NCBI RefSeq assembly: GCF_020080835.1
Contig: NC_058163.1
Location: forward strand, 6,359,318-6,423,317
Length of the DNA: 64,000 nucleotides
Reading direction: 5' to 3'
From: Cotesia glomerata
Taxonomy: Eukaryota > Arthropoda > Insecta > Hymenoptera > Braconidae
Position 1 is the first letter of the stretch. Each line of letters opens with the position of its first letter. The notes under the pieces were generated by a model. The model searched no databases and was not told where the DNA came from. It was given only the letters and a program-made list of their open reading frames with translations. Of this stretch, positions 1 to 12,373 are shown in pieces. Both the position numbers and the translations under genes were made by a program.

Positions 1-1
1 A

Positions 2-961
2 GATTTAGGTGAACCAAAGAATTTCTTGAGAATGCAAATTCAGAGAAACAAAGAAGAAGGCCGGATGACCATCAATCAAGAGAAATATATAGAGAATGTA
101 TTAGAAAAATTCAACATGAAAGAATGCAAATCCCAGAGCACACCAATGGTCACAAGACAAGTCGAGAACAAGAATAAAAGAAAGAAGACAGAAGATCCAG
201 AATCAGAAGACACACTTAAGAGTAAAGAAATCAAAAGAGTACCATTCAGAGAAGCTATAGGCAGTCTAATGTATCTATCAAACGCAACCAGACCTGACAT
301 TGCGTTTGCAGTAAATTACTTAGCCAAAAAACAGCTGGAACTCACAGAGAGTGACTGGCTAGATGTAAAAAGAGTATTCAGGTACTTCAGAGGGACTTCA
401 TCCTTAGGTCTGAAATATACAGGTGAAAAAGAATGTCTATAGGCTTTCACAGATGCGAGCTTTAGAGATCACGATGATTCAACATCCACCAGTGGGTACG
501 TGATTAAATTATTTGGAGATGTAATCGCATGGCGAAGTCACAAACAGAGTTACGTGACATTATCAACATGCCAAGCTGAATATCTAGCTATGAGCGACTC
601 ATGTCAAGAGATCATATCACTAGATAAAGCTACAAGATTCGCAATTAGAAATACACTCTTACCAGCAACGATTTGGTGCGACAACAGATCTGCAGGAAAC
701 TGTACCAAGAAGGACGGAAGTCACAAACTGAAGACGTTTGACGACAACTTAGAGAAACTCAGAGAAAATCTATTGGAGAGAGAAAAAAGAGGAAGTCGAA
801 AGCACATGGTAAATACCCATGGAGACTTCGTAAAACAATGCGTAGAAGAAAATAGAGTTAGAGTTTACTGGGTAACAACCAAGGAAAATACAGCAGATAT
901 AATGACTAAACCATTAGCTTTAGAGAGTCATAAATATCTCAGAGAAAAATTGGTAAGTTAA
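2..961 (+). pseudogene. Copia (Ty1/copia) pol 3' end: RT C-terminus and RNase H
   Basis: One reading frame runs from the first bases of the window to the stop at 959-961 and is broken only by a TAG at 440-442. It encodes the C-terminal part of a Copia polyprotein. Recognisable pieces in order are the start DLGEPKNFLRM, the RT connection motif RPDIAFAVNYLAKK, the RNase H start TDAS just after the stop, STCQAEYLA, the third RNase H block IWCDNRSA, and the near-terminal TADIMTKPL. These are conserved Copia landmarks. The 5' part of the element lies outside the window. The single nonsense codon suggests a fairly recent but dead copy. A polypurine tract and LTR follow on the same strand, which confirms orientation. 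Confidence 0.9.
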
Positions 962-1023
962 ATTAATCGAAATTTTGCTTATATTTTTGTTACAGCTAGA
1001 GCATAAGAGGCAGGGGATCTATC

Positions 1024-1035
1024 AAAGGGAGGGAG
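1024..1035 (+). other. Polypurine tract of the Copia element
   Basis: The purine run AAAGGGAGGGAG lies immediately before a TGTTGGAG sequence. This is the expected position of the plus-strand primer at the internal/3' LTR boundary, 63 bp after the pol stop. Confidence 0.7.
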
Positions 1036-1199
1036 TGTTGGAGAGTCTTTGATAGATGTATATGTGTGAGAGAACACACGCTTGTGCGCATGTGCGCCGC
1101 GCCGGTCGCACCGAGGCATGTCGATGCTGCTTGGCTTCACTTGTCCGACACACATAGTTGCGTCTACATCATTACATATCTGAGAGTATTCCAATACTG
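1036..1199 (+). repeat. Start of the 3' LTR of the Copia element, interrupted
   Basis: The sequence begins TGTTGGAGAG directly after the polypurine tract, a usual Copia LTR start. About 164 bp can be followed before a TIR element begins at 1200. Its continuation may be the sequence after 2304, but no clean CA end with a target duplication could be identified there, so the right end of the LTR is unresolved. Confidence 0.55.
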
Positions 1200-2304
1200 C
1201 ACGGTGAGAAATTTCTGTAGAAATTTACTATGCATACATAATAAGACTGAACCTTAATGACTCAATTCAAAATATTACCATAAAAATTTAAGAATATCAT
1301 ATTGTACCAATCAATATTTACTAGGGACCATAGTAAATTTGACCATGCAACTGTTACATAAACATATATAAAAAATTTTCGTAAACTGACAGAACAAAAA
1401 CTGTTAGTGTGCTTAAAACTTTTCATTATAGTTCCATAGTAAAATTTCTGTTGCTCAGTCGACAATAAAAATTTATAAAAAAGTCACATTTAGTCACGTG
1501 TACTCGGTTTAAATTTAAAATTGTGACTATGAAATTTTCAAATGTCCCATAGTAAACGTATGCGCGTCAGTCGCGACGCGCGCTCTTTCATTTTTTCGTG
1601 CTGCTTTATTTTGTCAACATAAGTCTACAGACGCTATCAGTAGTGGTTAACGGTGTTATGAAAATTGCAATAAACATTAAGTTTTAAATAAATATTATTT
1701 TAAATCCATCAACACATGAATAGTTAATGAAAATTTGTAAGATTCATAAATAATAAAATATTTAATAATTTACCGTGAAAAATTAAAATGAAAACAAACA
1801 TTTGATGGTTAACCTGCAACTGACACTTCTAATAATAATAAAAAATAATTTAAAAGTTATATATTGTGTTTATAATTATTCATAATAAAATTAACTGCCA
1901 AAATAAATCCTACGTTCATTGTTAAAAATGAAAAAAAAAATAAAAAAAACTATATTTTAAAAAAATATTTTTAAAAATTATTGCAAACAAAAAAAATCTT
2001 GTTTAGTTTGATATTTTTTTTGATTGCTAAAAACATTTTTTACTCTAAAATTTTTTATTTTTTACAAACGTTTTCTTATTTTTTTTGCTATAGTATATTC
2101 GGAAATTTAAATTATTGCATATTTCATTTTACTATGGTACATTTCAATTTCTACCATTTACTATGTCTGATTTCATTTGTTTCGGAAATTACTATGGGCC
2201 ATTGTAAAATTTTATTCTGAGTCAATAAGGTTCACTAGTAATATGCACCATTGTAATATCTAAAATCCATGCAGAATAAAAAATAATGGAAATTTCTCAC
2301 CGTG
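1200..2304. mobile_element. Non-autonomous TIR element inside the Copia LTR
   Basis: Imperfect terminal inverted repeats begin CACGGTGAGAAATTTC at 1200 and end with the complement at 2304. Similarity continues inward over about 70 bp, including ACTGAACCTTA-TGACTCA on both sides. No coding sequence is visible. The interior carries many copies of a CCATAGTAAA-type motif in both orientations. A possible 2-bp TG flank is seen on both sides but is too short to be decisive. Confidence 0.6.
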
Positions 2305-3745
2305 TGTATTTTAAGAGAATATATCGAGTTGAATTTAATAATCATACGTGTTGTTAATTGAATACCCATTAACTCTGCCCATCCTTCTAATAATTACTAT
2401 TATCTTAATTCAAGAGTATATTTAACCGATAACTGAAGAAGTATAAAGTAAAAATTTGGAGATAATAGTTAAAGTTCAATAAATTTATTATTGTTCATCG
2501 AAAGAATGTTCATATGACAGATAAGAATTCAAGAGCTTTGTACGAATTCAATAGGATTTGTACAGATAAAAATTATTTAAAAATAATCGTCAAAGTTCAC
2601 AATATTAAGCCAGTAATAAATAATTATTCCAATAATTAATTTTTTACGTTTATTATTTTTTACCATACGCTACAATCAAAATTAATATTTTTTTTTCTTC
2701 ATGTTCTTTTACATTATAGTTGTGAACATAATTACTAAAAAATGTGTAATTAGATCGTTTCACAATTACTGCAATTTCAAATAAAATTTCTTTCTGTTAG
2801 TAAAATAAATTGAACAAAACCAATTGGATTAATTCATAAACTCAGCACGAGACCACTAATTGTTAATTGTCAATAGTCGATTCAATAATCGAATCAACTC
2901 TCAATAGAAAACAAACTCGACGACTATGTTAATACGTAATTAATAATTAAACAATCGTAACAATGTAAAACACAACTCATTGATAACAAGAGCGTAAACT
3001 TAATCAGTCTACCTCGGTGTCTATAAAATATTTAAACTTATCTCCTAATTTAATTATAATTCTAAAAGTATGTCTTTCATAGCTTGTACTTGCTGCACTG
3101 GACTCACATGTACTTTCATTGTACTTGTGTTGAGATGCATTGTTTATCTAGTCCCCAGTCAGCTATTTACATTGTACGAGTAGAGGTTAACCTAGACTAA
3201 GACTGTTGGTCGACAACCAACTACAACGACTGCTTAGCTGTTCCATTGTTTTAACCAAGCCGGACTGTGCTGAATTTATAATACTATTAATTGGCAGCAT
3301 TTCCGCCCTTATATTTTAATTCCAGTTTCACCGCTTATGAACCCTACACTGTTTTCTATCTTACAATAGACGAGACCAGACGTGATATAATAATAATTTA
3401 AATAATAAATTTATTTTAATATCTACTAAATTTTGTTTTTTTTTTTTTTTTATAATTTTTATTGCCCATTAAACTTTTTGCTTATTATTGCGGATAAAAA
3501 TGAACAATCAAACCTCTACAATGTTACTAAAACAACATCGACCAAACGCGATAAATCTTAATTTAATTATCCTAAGTCATACCATAAGTTATAAGCCGCT
3601 CGCAAACTGGACCCAACAGTGCACAGCAGAAATTAATAATTTTACTGTGTATTTAAATTAGGTCTCTTCAAAGTTGAGTTAATGTCTCATAGGAAAATAA
3701 AAGAATATATTATTAATAATCCCTGGTGGCGCCGGTACCAGAGGC

Positions 3746-3763
3746 GTGCAGTTATAACTGCAC
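3746..3763. repeat. Perfect 18-bp palindrome
   Basis: GTGCAGTTATAACTGCAC is a perfect dyad in a locally GC-richer patch (3720-3780). A second imperfect dyad, TGGTGGCGCCGGTACCA, lies just upstream. It could be a cruciform or a dimeric protein-binding site; no function can be assigned. Confidence 0.4.
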
Positions 3764-3806
3764 ACGTTGGCGCGTCGCAAGCAAACAGCAAGTTAAATGC
3801 TTACAT

Positions 3807-4010
3807 TTACCTATTTGCTTTATTGCACGATAGTTGAAGTTGAATGCATGTGGATATGTATTGAATGGTGAGCACAACAACTTGCCAGCGATTATTGATA
3901 GCCACGCGACGGATTTCGTCAGGTTTTAACCGTTTGCAGCGAGGTAACTTGCTCCCGCGATTCGCTACTCTCACCATGCCGTCAATCGCGATCCCACGCA
4001 TGTTAAGCAT
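3807..4010 (-). CDS. Unrecognised candidate exon
   Basis: A minus-strand frame of 67 codons opens at 4010 with an A-rich context before the ATG. It encodes a basic peptide with stretches such as IAIDGMVRVANRG and LKPDEIRRVAINNRW, and its GC content is higher than its surroundings. That coding-like texture is the only evidence. No family is recognised, the opposite strand is also open for 69 codons, and no second exon was found. It could equally be chance or a decayed transposon. Confidence 0.2.
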   Translation of the reverse strand: MLNMRGIAIDGMVRVANRGSKLPRCKRLKPDEIRRVAINNRWQVVVLTIQYISTCIQLQLSCNKANR

Positions 4011-5631
4011 TTTTTACTTGTTTGTTTGTGGTACTTTTTGCTTAGTTGTAAGATTAAGGTTGATTGCTGTGTGATCGGGATATCTTTTATACCAAATATC
4101 AACCATTAGTCATACTGATATGGTAATTTATTTAATAATATCAATTTTCACTTTCTTTTAGTATTTTTACCCTGTCAATCCAGTAGTTATTACATTCGCT
4201 TGTCTTACTGTTTCAATTAAAGTCTAATAGTACTTTGATTGAAAGATTTTAGTACCAATAATAATTATGTTTATTGTAAACTCGTTTTGTACCAGTTATG
4301 ACAGCGGCTTATGGATTTATAATGTATATTGTGATTGTAAATATATATTTTGCGGAGTGTATGAGATTTTGTAGAAATTTAATCTCATTTGATCTCTTTG
4401 CTTTATTCTTTTTTGTGTTACTGTAATTCACTGCATTCAATATCTGATGAGTGAGCGCTCATAAACTTATTTTTTTCTTCTTAGTTTATTCTTTTATTCC
4501 ATAGTTAAATAAAAGCTTTTTTAACAAAAATTTTTACTTCTATATTTTTATTTTCGTCTTTTTCAATATTCATTCCAGAATTTGTCAAAATTTCTAAAGT
4601 TTTTCTTTAGTGCCGCGCTAAAGTAAACTCAATAATATAAGTCCTCCATAATTGGCACAACCACTAAGGTAGATCCCTACATTATAAATCTTATTGTCAT
4701 TATTCGAAAGGTCGATAAAGTAGGTGTCCCAGTAGCTGAAAATATTATTTCCTGAATACTGGTCATCCTGGCAAGGATACTCGAAATTTTCTTTGAAAAT
4801 ATTGTATTGTCATCCTATATCTGGACATGTGTGCAAAATTTTAGTTCGATAGCTCAAGTCAAAATAGGCGGAAAATTGATTGCAAGATTTCAAGACATGG
4901 AAGTAAAGTTAAATAAAAGTTTTTAAAAATGAAAATTTTGTTTAAATCTTCCTAAATATTTGTAAATTATTGAATTTTCCATTTATTGTATGAAATTTTA
5001 GTTTTCATAAAATAAAAACAATGACAAAATTTCAAAAAATAGCGAATCTTAGCGATGACATAGTCAAGTATGAAAATTTTTATACACCCACAGGCAGCTT
5101 GATAATGGCTTTTATATTTATCGGACGATTTGATTGAATCTACTGCAATGATTGAATCCAATTTAGTTTTGAAATCATAGTATTTCGAAACAATTAGCTC
5201 ACAAATCGCGTGAAAAGTAAATGAATAGTAAACAAGTAATTAACAAATTGTTTAAACCAACTTAAAAAAAAGAGAATGCCAAAATTATCATGAATTTTTT
5301 CAATGAATTATTAATTTGATTTAAATTGCACGCCTCATAAGCGAAGCAGTGCTCTACTCTCAACTCACAAAAATTAAGTGATTTTTTGAACTAAAATTGT
5401 TTCTATTTATTTTCTGTCGCACTTGTAAAATAATATTTACACATAAATGTCATAGAAAAACACTAGTTTCAACACTTACAACATTTTTAAAAGACATTAT
5501 GTTTTTTAAATAAATAAAAAAATTATTCCGTGGACGTCCGTGTGTCTGATGTATGAAAACTGGCGTGGTCACGATAACTGCCAAAAAACTTAACTGATCA
5601 AATCCATTTTTTTGTACGTTTCAAATATTAT

Positions 5632-6570
5632 GGGTCATTCTCTGTAAGGACGTCTTAAATCTGTAAAAAATTGTCCGGCCAAATTGTTTTTTATTTTATT
5701 AGAAAAAAAATTACCAAGGGCTACAAAACTATCAGCTTAATCATAAGAAATAAACAGCCGATTTAATTTTTGCTTTTTCGATATTTGTGTATCTTTTGCC
5801 ATATAACATGACAGGGGACTGTTTGCCAGGGGACTGTTTTTTTTTTTTTTTTTTTTATCAAATTGAGAAAAATCAAGCAAACTATTTCAATGCATTCAAC
5901 TTTTCAAGTTCTCAATGAATGTTGACATTAATTAGAATAATATTAAGACTTATGGATCCAATTTTATAAATGAATTATAAATAAAAATAGTTGCCAGGGG
6001 ACTGAGTTTTGAAGTGGCCCAGACACATATTTCCAGCACAAACGGTGCTTTGACACTAAATAAAATGGCGATAAAGCGCTCACAGCCCTATGGTTATTAA
6101 CTCAAGGATAATTAGATCCTTATAAACCTTACAAAAGGTAAAATAACACGCTGGATTTTTTTTTTGGCTTTGAACTTCTGGCAGGGGACTGTTCTTAAAA
6201 TGCCTGGGACAAACTGGTTTAATGAATTTAATGAAACAAATTAATTTTCGATACTTTTTATTGAAGAAGATTTTTAGTTAACTAATTAAGTTTATAAACA
6301 TTATGGACCAAATTATATATTATGGACGAATAACTTAAAATTTAATCTTAAAATATTAATTTTGAGTATGGGACAGCCCAGGGGACTGTTATTTCGGTGG
6401 TTTACAAATTTATAGCAAATAAACCAAAATTTATTTCATTTTAGTTTTCAATGCTCCAAATAGAAATGTTTTTTTACTTTCGTAATAATTTTTTTTTAGT
6501 AACAAAATAACAATTTTTCTAATAAAAAAATGCCTGGGACAGCAAAAAACATCCTTACAGAGAATTACCC
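5632..6570. mobile_element. MITE with TTAT target duplication and internal CAGGGGACTG repeats
   Basis: Terminal inverted repeats read GGGTCATTCTCTGTAAGGA at the left and GGGTAATTCTCTGTAAGGA on the complement at the right. Both ends are flanked by TTAT (5628-5631 and 6571-6574), consistent with a 4-bp target duplication. It is 939 bp with no coding capacity. The 10-mer CAGGGGACTG occurs five times inside. The superfamily is not certain; 4-bp duplications fit Sola or Chapaev-like elements. Confidence 0.65.
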
Positions 6571-6603
6571 TTATATAAAACTAAGTTCTTTCGAAGATCA
6601 CGG

Positions 6604-6828
6604 CCCGCATGGAGAAATATAGATGTCAAAAATATATGTGGCATATATAATATATATGCTGCATATATTTACGCAAAAAAAAAAATATGCTGACATATAT
6701 GCAGGCATATATCTAGACATATATGTAAGCATATATCTAGACATATATGTAGACATATATCTAGGCATATATGTAGCAACAGCTACGACAATTCTAGGCT
6801 TCATCGGGTGACTCCGCTAAAATTCGTG

Positions 6829-6891
<63 letters not shown>

Positions 6892-7075
6892 TATTAACGT
6901 ATGTATCTGCATATATGCGCGCATATATGCGGGCATATATGCAGACATATATGCGGACATATATGCGGACATATAAGTTGACATATATTTAGCGCAAAAA
7001 AAATATATGTCAAAATATATATTCACATATATTTTTCACATATATATTTTTCACATATATATTTTTCCATGCGGG
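6604..7075. mobile_element. MITE built of CATATATG-type repeats with a (TG)n core
   Basis: The inverted ends CCCGCATGG (6604-6612) and CCATGCGGG (7067-7075) continue inward as AAATATA-rich sequence. Between them are tandem 12-16-bp units of the type ACATATATGCGG on both sides of a (TG)n run at 6832-6890. Open frames on both strands here, with runs of Tyr-Met or Thr-His, are artefacts of the repeats. Confidence 0.5.
6832..6890. repeat. (TG)n microsatellite
   Basis: Uninterrupted TG dinucleotide run of about 29 units in the centre of the MITE. Confidence 0.95.
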
Positions 7076-7283
7076 GTCTAATTCAATGTAGTTTATTTAT
7101 AATTTATCAATAAACTAAAAATCGACTAATCGTTTGTATATCTATATCTATGTAAATAAGGTTTGTTCACAACACATGAGCAGTACCTTTCTTTTCTGGG
7201 TGGACAATGGCGCGATAGATTTAAAAGTATTTCTATTTTATTTTAATCAATTTTATAATGAAAAATGAGATTATGAGGCGTGC

Positions 7284-8951
7284 ACTTTTGGATATTCTAA
7301 ATTTTTTTAAAATATGAATAGTTGTAATATAAAACTATATAAAAAAATAAATACAATGCTTAAAAGAAATCTTGAAATGGACAGTTTCTTCACACATGCC
7401 AAAGTCCTACGTGAACAAGTTTTCCAAGCACGAAACTTGGATGTTAGTGTCAATTCACAAGAAATTTCTTAGGTAGTTCATAAGTCTTCGCGTGTATCTT
7501 CTCTATCTATTTCATTGTCTATCTTACCAATATTTATAACCGACATTCATGGCTAAATGTCTTCCGGGTCCGTGGGAGTATCAGGAGTCAATTGTACGTC
7601 TACATGTTTCACGCTTCCTCAGTATATCGGCAAATGTCAATGACAACATAAGTCAGTATAAGTATATAAACTGTCTATTCACACACATATATAACATATA
7701 ACGTGAATGATCGTACTAAAAGTTATTTGTTAAAACTTTTCCCACTGTACTTCGATCATGTGTTCCCACAGGTGATCAATTCACCCCGACTATTTCACCC
7801 TCATGGACCACATATGTTTGCTTACATACATTACTTTTTCAGTCTATGCACACATATATCTATCTATATCAATATATTTACTCACGGGTGTAGATTGTGT
7901 GGAACTCTTTTTTTATCTTTTATTTTTATTTTACAAAGCCGACCACATATTTTCGATTTTTATCGGAACAATTATTTTTTTAGCCCGTGAGAAATTGCAA
8001 TTACTTATCTAATATAAAAATAATTTTCTCAATTAAAAACAATCAATGTTTTATGTTAATATACATACTTGTGACATAAACACACAAGTATTTGACTCGT
8101 GCCCTTTTGAACTTTTCAAGCGTTTGCCATATCGCCTTTGAAACGACAAATAATTAAAAAATAGAATTTATTTATGAATAATTAATAATTAATTGGCATA
8201 TAATTACGATTGCGTAACTTGAACGAGCTCTTTGCATAACTATGAGTTACAAAAGGCGAATCGTCAATCAAATTAACTAATAATTGTTATCTCAAATAAT
8301 AGACGTCAATTAATCTTTAATTAATCTTTCGGTTTGGTTCTTTAAACATTTACTTATTTACTGTTTTGTGTAATGTGAACCGGCGGGTAGTATGGACTTT
8401 GATGTTAGATTGGTGTACGCTCGTCACGTGCAGGTTACGCAGTCAACTGTCATCTACAATACACTAGAGACACGTGTGCCTCTTAATACTATCCACCGTG
8501 CACCGTATTTGGTTATTATTCTTTATATCTTTTATTTTGGGATATCTGCAAGGCTTATTTTAAATTATTCTACTTAGGGCTTCAATAATGGGTGATTTTG
8601 ATGGAGTAATTTAAATGGAAAAAGAAATTCGAGAATATAGGATCGGTAGTTTATGGTAGATGCTTAAGAGTTATAAATGTCAATTTAAAAGCTATTTTAA
8701 TTAGTACTAAGGTAAAAAGTTCATAATTTTATAAAGGGTGTACTCAGTTAAATATTTAGGGTACGATTTTCATAGTAGATGATTTTTAATTAATTAATTT
8801 ATTCCTTACAAAGTGAAATTCACTTCGAGGAAGATTTTATTTATACTAATAGACAGAAAAAAAAATTAATTTGAATGAAGTAAATAATTTTGAATAACTT
8901 AATTTTCTTGATTTGAGCAGAAAAATTTTGAACTGAGAAATTTTTTTTGGC
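7284..8951. other. No recognised gene
   Basis: AT-rich sequence with a few short open frames (for example 8392-8577) that match nothing recognisable and show no splice-linked partners. Confidence 0.5.
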
Positions 8952-8955
8952 TTAA

Positions 8956-10209
8956 GGGAGTATTCTACTGTAGAATTTTGAAAAAATCGAAAATTTTTTT
9001 TTCATATTTTCAAAGTTTAGATATTCAAAAATATGTCATTAAAAGAATTTTTCAAAATTCCTATTATTTCATGAGTTATAGCCGTTTTAGTGACGTGGCA
9101 TCGGTTCCGGTCCGACCGCTACAAGTTAACAAAAGACGGTAGGCGTTCCCGAAAAAATCCTCCTCTAAATGACAAAGTTTTAGAAGTAATAAAACCAATT
9201 TATGAAAGTTTATCAGCTGATTCTTTATTGGAACGATGTTTGGGTTCTGAAACCCAAAATAATAACGAATCTTTAAATTCGTTAATTTGGACTTTTGCTC
9301 CGAAGCACATTCACGCTGGACCGAAGACAATTGAAATTGCCACTTTCTTCGCAGTTAGTATTTTTAATGAAGGTTTTATACCTATATTAAAAATCTTAGA
9401 TGTTATGGGAATCACGATTGGCCCAGAAGCTAATGCTTTTGCAGCGAGACGGGACGAAGCGCGTATCGAGCGCTCGGAACTCCGGACTTTAGAGGCGTCA
9501 AAGGAGGGTAGAACTGCACGTCTTCACAAGAGAACATCGGAGAATGAGCATTTTGAAGTAGAGGAAGGATTCTTATATGGAGCAGGAATCGCCGATTAAA
9601 AATATGTAAGTATTCTGTACCATTCTACAAGTAAAATTGTTGAAAACTTGTCTCAAAACTTTGAACGCGTTTTTCTCAGAACTACTTTTATCGAACTGGC
9701 GGTAAGGATATCTCGAGTTATAATGAACTGATTTACTTCAAATTTGAAGAGGATGTTCTCTATAAGTCGCTTCATCTCGTGAACCCTGCCCAAAACTATA
9801 ACTTCTCATTTAGTATTTTTAAAAAATTCGGAATTGTTAAAAAAATATGAAAAAAAAATTTTTTTTTTCAAACTGCCGCCATTAAAAAAAAAAAATTTTT
9901 TTAACTTATCCAAGGGTTATACGATAGCGGCATCTATAATAATTAAGAATCCGTCTGTTTTTTATGTTTCAGATCACCAGGAGGGTTGGAATAATGCACG
10001 CCAGGACACCCTCTTTTTTTTTGACCCCCCACTTTGACTGCTCATAACTTTGTCAATTTTAATTTTTTTTTTTTAATAATTTTTTTATGTAATAATAAAA
10101 CATCAATAAACAAATGATAGAAAAATTGATTATAAAAATATTTTTTATTTCCTTCGTTCAGCGCTTCTAAAACCGGGCGAAATTCATGCCTCTACAGTAG
10201 AATACTCCC
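8956..10209. mobile_element. Kolobok-like DNA transposon, internally deleted
   Basis: A perfect 19-bp terminal inverted repeat, GGGAGTATTCTACTGTAGA, occupies 8956-8974 and, inverted, 10191-10209. TTAA flanks both ends (8952-8955 and 10210-10213). TTAA targets are used by piggyBac and Kolobok elements, and the internal protein remnant is of the Kolobok/Mutator-like transposase type rather than piggyBac. At 1.25 kb it is far shorter than an autonomous element and keeps only the 3' third of the transposase. Confidence 0.75.
9090..9599 (+). pseudogene. C-terminal fragment of a Kolobok/Mutator-like transposase
   Basis: The open frame of about 169 codons ends at TAA 9597-9599. It contains ESLSADSLLERCLGSETQ followed by NNNESLNSLIWTFAPK and then TIEIATFFAVSIFNEGF. 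The asparagine-rich NESxNSxxW block followed by a FNEG/FNDG block is characteristic of this insect transposase family. Downstream is a charged tail (RRDEARIERSE...). There is no credible start codon: the frame opens with GTG after stop codons, so the DDE-containing N-terminal two thirds have been deleted. It lies inside the 8956-10209 element and is presumably not functional. Confidence 0.7.
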
Positions 10210-10213
10210 TTAA

Positions 10214-10580
10214 GTAAATTTTATTTAATTCAAAAATTTTTCTCTTAATTCAACTAAATTTTTTTTTCTATGTAATAAATAAACCTCCGTAGAGTGAAAT
10301 TTCTTTTTTATTGAATAAGAATAAATAATAGTAATTTGTTTGAAAATTTTAAAATTCGTATGTAGAGATTCAAAATTAATAATTTATTATCTTAATTAAT
10401 AAATTAATTATAAAAATTATAATATTGAAAAAAAAAAATGGCATCAATATTATTTCCTAATTTTTGCCAGTAGCATTTTTTGATAAATTTTCTCTATGAT
10501 AATGTCTTCGTTAATAAATCTTAAAAACTGCCTTAATCTTTACTCATCACATTTTTTATTAAATTAGTGATAATTAGTCT
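10214..10580. other. No recognised gene
   Basis: AT-rich filler between two transposons. Confidence 0.5.
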
Positions 10581-10979
10581 TACACAAAAAAAATAAAATT
10601 ATACTGAATAACATTCCAGATTATACTCAGCGACATCTGTAGTGAAAAAAAATTTCAGATAGTAGCTGGTATAATCCAGATTCCACTGAGTGATAACTGG
10701 CTTATAATTATAATTATAATGATTATAATCATTGTAATATCCAATTTCCTCCAGTAAAATCTCAGATTATACCACGTAAGGTTCCACTGGATATAATCTG
10801 CGATTGTATTCTGTAGAATTTGGATGATACTCAGTAGATTCTCAAATTATACCCAGTGATATCTCCGCGATTTTTTTTCTGACTAGTTATAGCAACTATC
10901 TGAAATTTCTTTTCACTACATAGATGTCACTGAGTATAATCTGAAATGTTATCCAGTATAATCTTGTTCTTTCCGTGTA
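10581..10979. mobile_element. Foldback MITE ending in TACAC/GTGTA
   Basis: About 100 bp at each end are inverted copies. The motifs ATTATACTGRATAACATT, then CAGATTATACTCAG, then GTAGTGAAA and TTTCAGATAGT appear in order from the left and in reverse complement from the right. There is no coding sequence. It ends at TACAC on the left and GTGTA on the right. Confidence 0.65.
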
Positions 10980-12373
10980 TACTAGTAACATTATTGTTAA
11001 TTTTTATTTTAAAATTAACGTAACAATATAAGAAAGGATTAATAATATCCAAAAATTATTAAGCTAACGTTTTTTTTATTAATAATTCATAATATTCAGC
11101 AATTAATACTGACTGCAGATTATTAGTTTATTTAATAGATATTAATTTAATAATATAATAGATAATTAGTTTATTTTAAAATATGTTCAATTGAAAAATG
11201 TGATTTTTTTTTCATATCATAAAGGCCCAATATATATTAAATATAAAAATTGATTGTTACAGTAATGCCGGAACGCTTAACAATCTAAACTTCGATAGCG
11301 TAATAAGGTTTACCTAATACTTGTACAATTAATTAACTGCGCTATTGTGTTACTGTTTAATCTAGAGAAATTATTTACCTTGAAGTTAATGAATCGCAAC
11401 ACTTACACAAACAGAACTAAGTATATGTTATAAGTTCTAATAAATGAATTCGAGTGATAATAGTGATTTATAAAATAACATAATATATCGGATGTAGGTT
11501 TCATGATAATACTTATTAATCTTAAATACCGAATTGTCTGTGTAAAAATTACTGATACTGTTATCGTTGAGGTTTGTTATCAGTGAAAGGTTTTTTTTTG
11601 GACAAGTTAATTGATTATATAGTGCACAGGATTAAAGGGCAAAAGATTAGTCTTTTAGATATTATCAACAGTCATTTTTATCGATGATAATAAGAAAGTA
11701 AAAGAATTAAAAAATTATAAGCGTTGTTTAATAAAACTCTATATTTGTGAGGAATATAACTTGCTGCGACTACAAACAGAGGGCGCATGATCGCTTAATT
11801 CTCTCGGTATATTAAAAATTTTCAAAATAGTGAAAATCACGTTTTCGGTCACTTCATTGATGTATAACTTTTGATTGAAAATAGATAGCTAACTTTTGAA
11901 AAATTTATGCGATAGCTCATGAAATTGCCTTTAATTTGACGTACATAACATTGACTTTTTTTTTCTTTTTTACCTTCGATATTATACTAAAGTTAAATAT
12001 TTTTCATTAACTTATTTTTTTTTTCTTATCAATGATCGAAATATTCATATCACAGTGAATCTAGTAGACATAACGATTGATCATTTATTATTAAAAAATC
12101 ATATACAGATTTTGCTCATCTTCAAACTAGTCCAAAATAATTATCCAAATAGTCAATACACCAAGAAAACTTTTTTATTGTAATTAATTTAAAAATTTGG
12201 TTTTCAACAAATTATAATAGTGAAAATAAAGAGAATTTTATATCAAATAAAATCTACCTTCCATTTCGGGTGAGGCCGAATGGCATTTTTTAATATCTCG
12301 GCGGTATATTTTTCTAACAATGAGTCGTATAATTTGTTTAATAAAAACCTTAGTTCTTATAGAAAATATTTTT
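10980..12373. other. No recognised gene
   Basis: AT-rich sequence with no frame of note and no element ends that could be paired. Confidence 0.5.

Larger units (their letters stand above)
2305..5327. other. AT-rich stretch without a recognised gene
   Basis: Mostly AT-rich sequence with homopolymer runs (for example T at 3437-3451). Only short open frames occur, apart from the candidate at 3807-4010 and a hairpin at 3746-3763, both listed separately. No RNA gene or complete transposon was found. Confidence 0.5.
5328..7283. mobile_element. Possible host TIR element carrying two nested MITEs
   Basis: The 13-mer GCACGCCTCATAA at 5328-5340 is repeated in perfect inverse at 7271-7283. The interval contains two better supported elements (5632-6570 and 6604-7075). 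With such short terminal repeats and no clear target duplication this remains tentative. Confidence 0.3.

Noticed and set aside
9834..10037. 67-codon frame after the Kolobok-like fragment
   Set aside because: Low-complexity Lys/Phe composition from A/T runs; no similarity to transposase.
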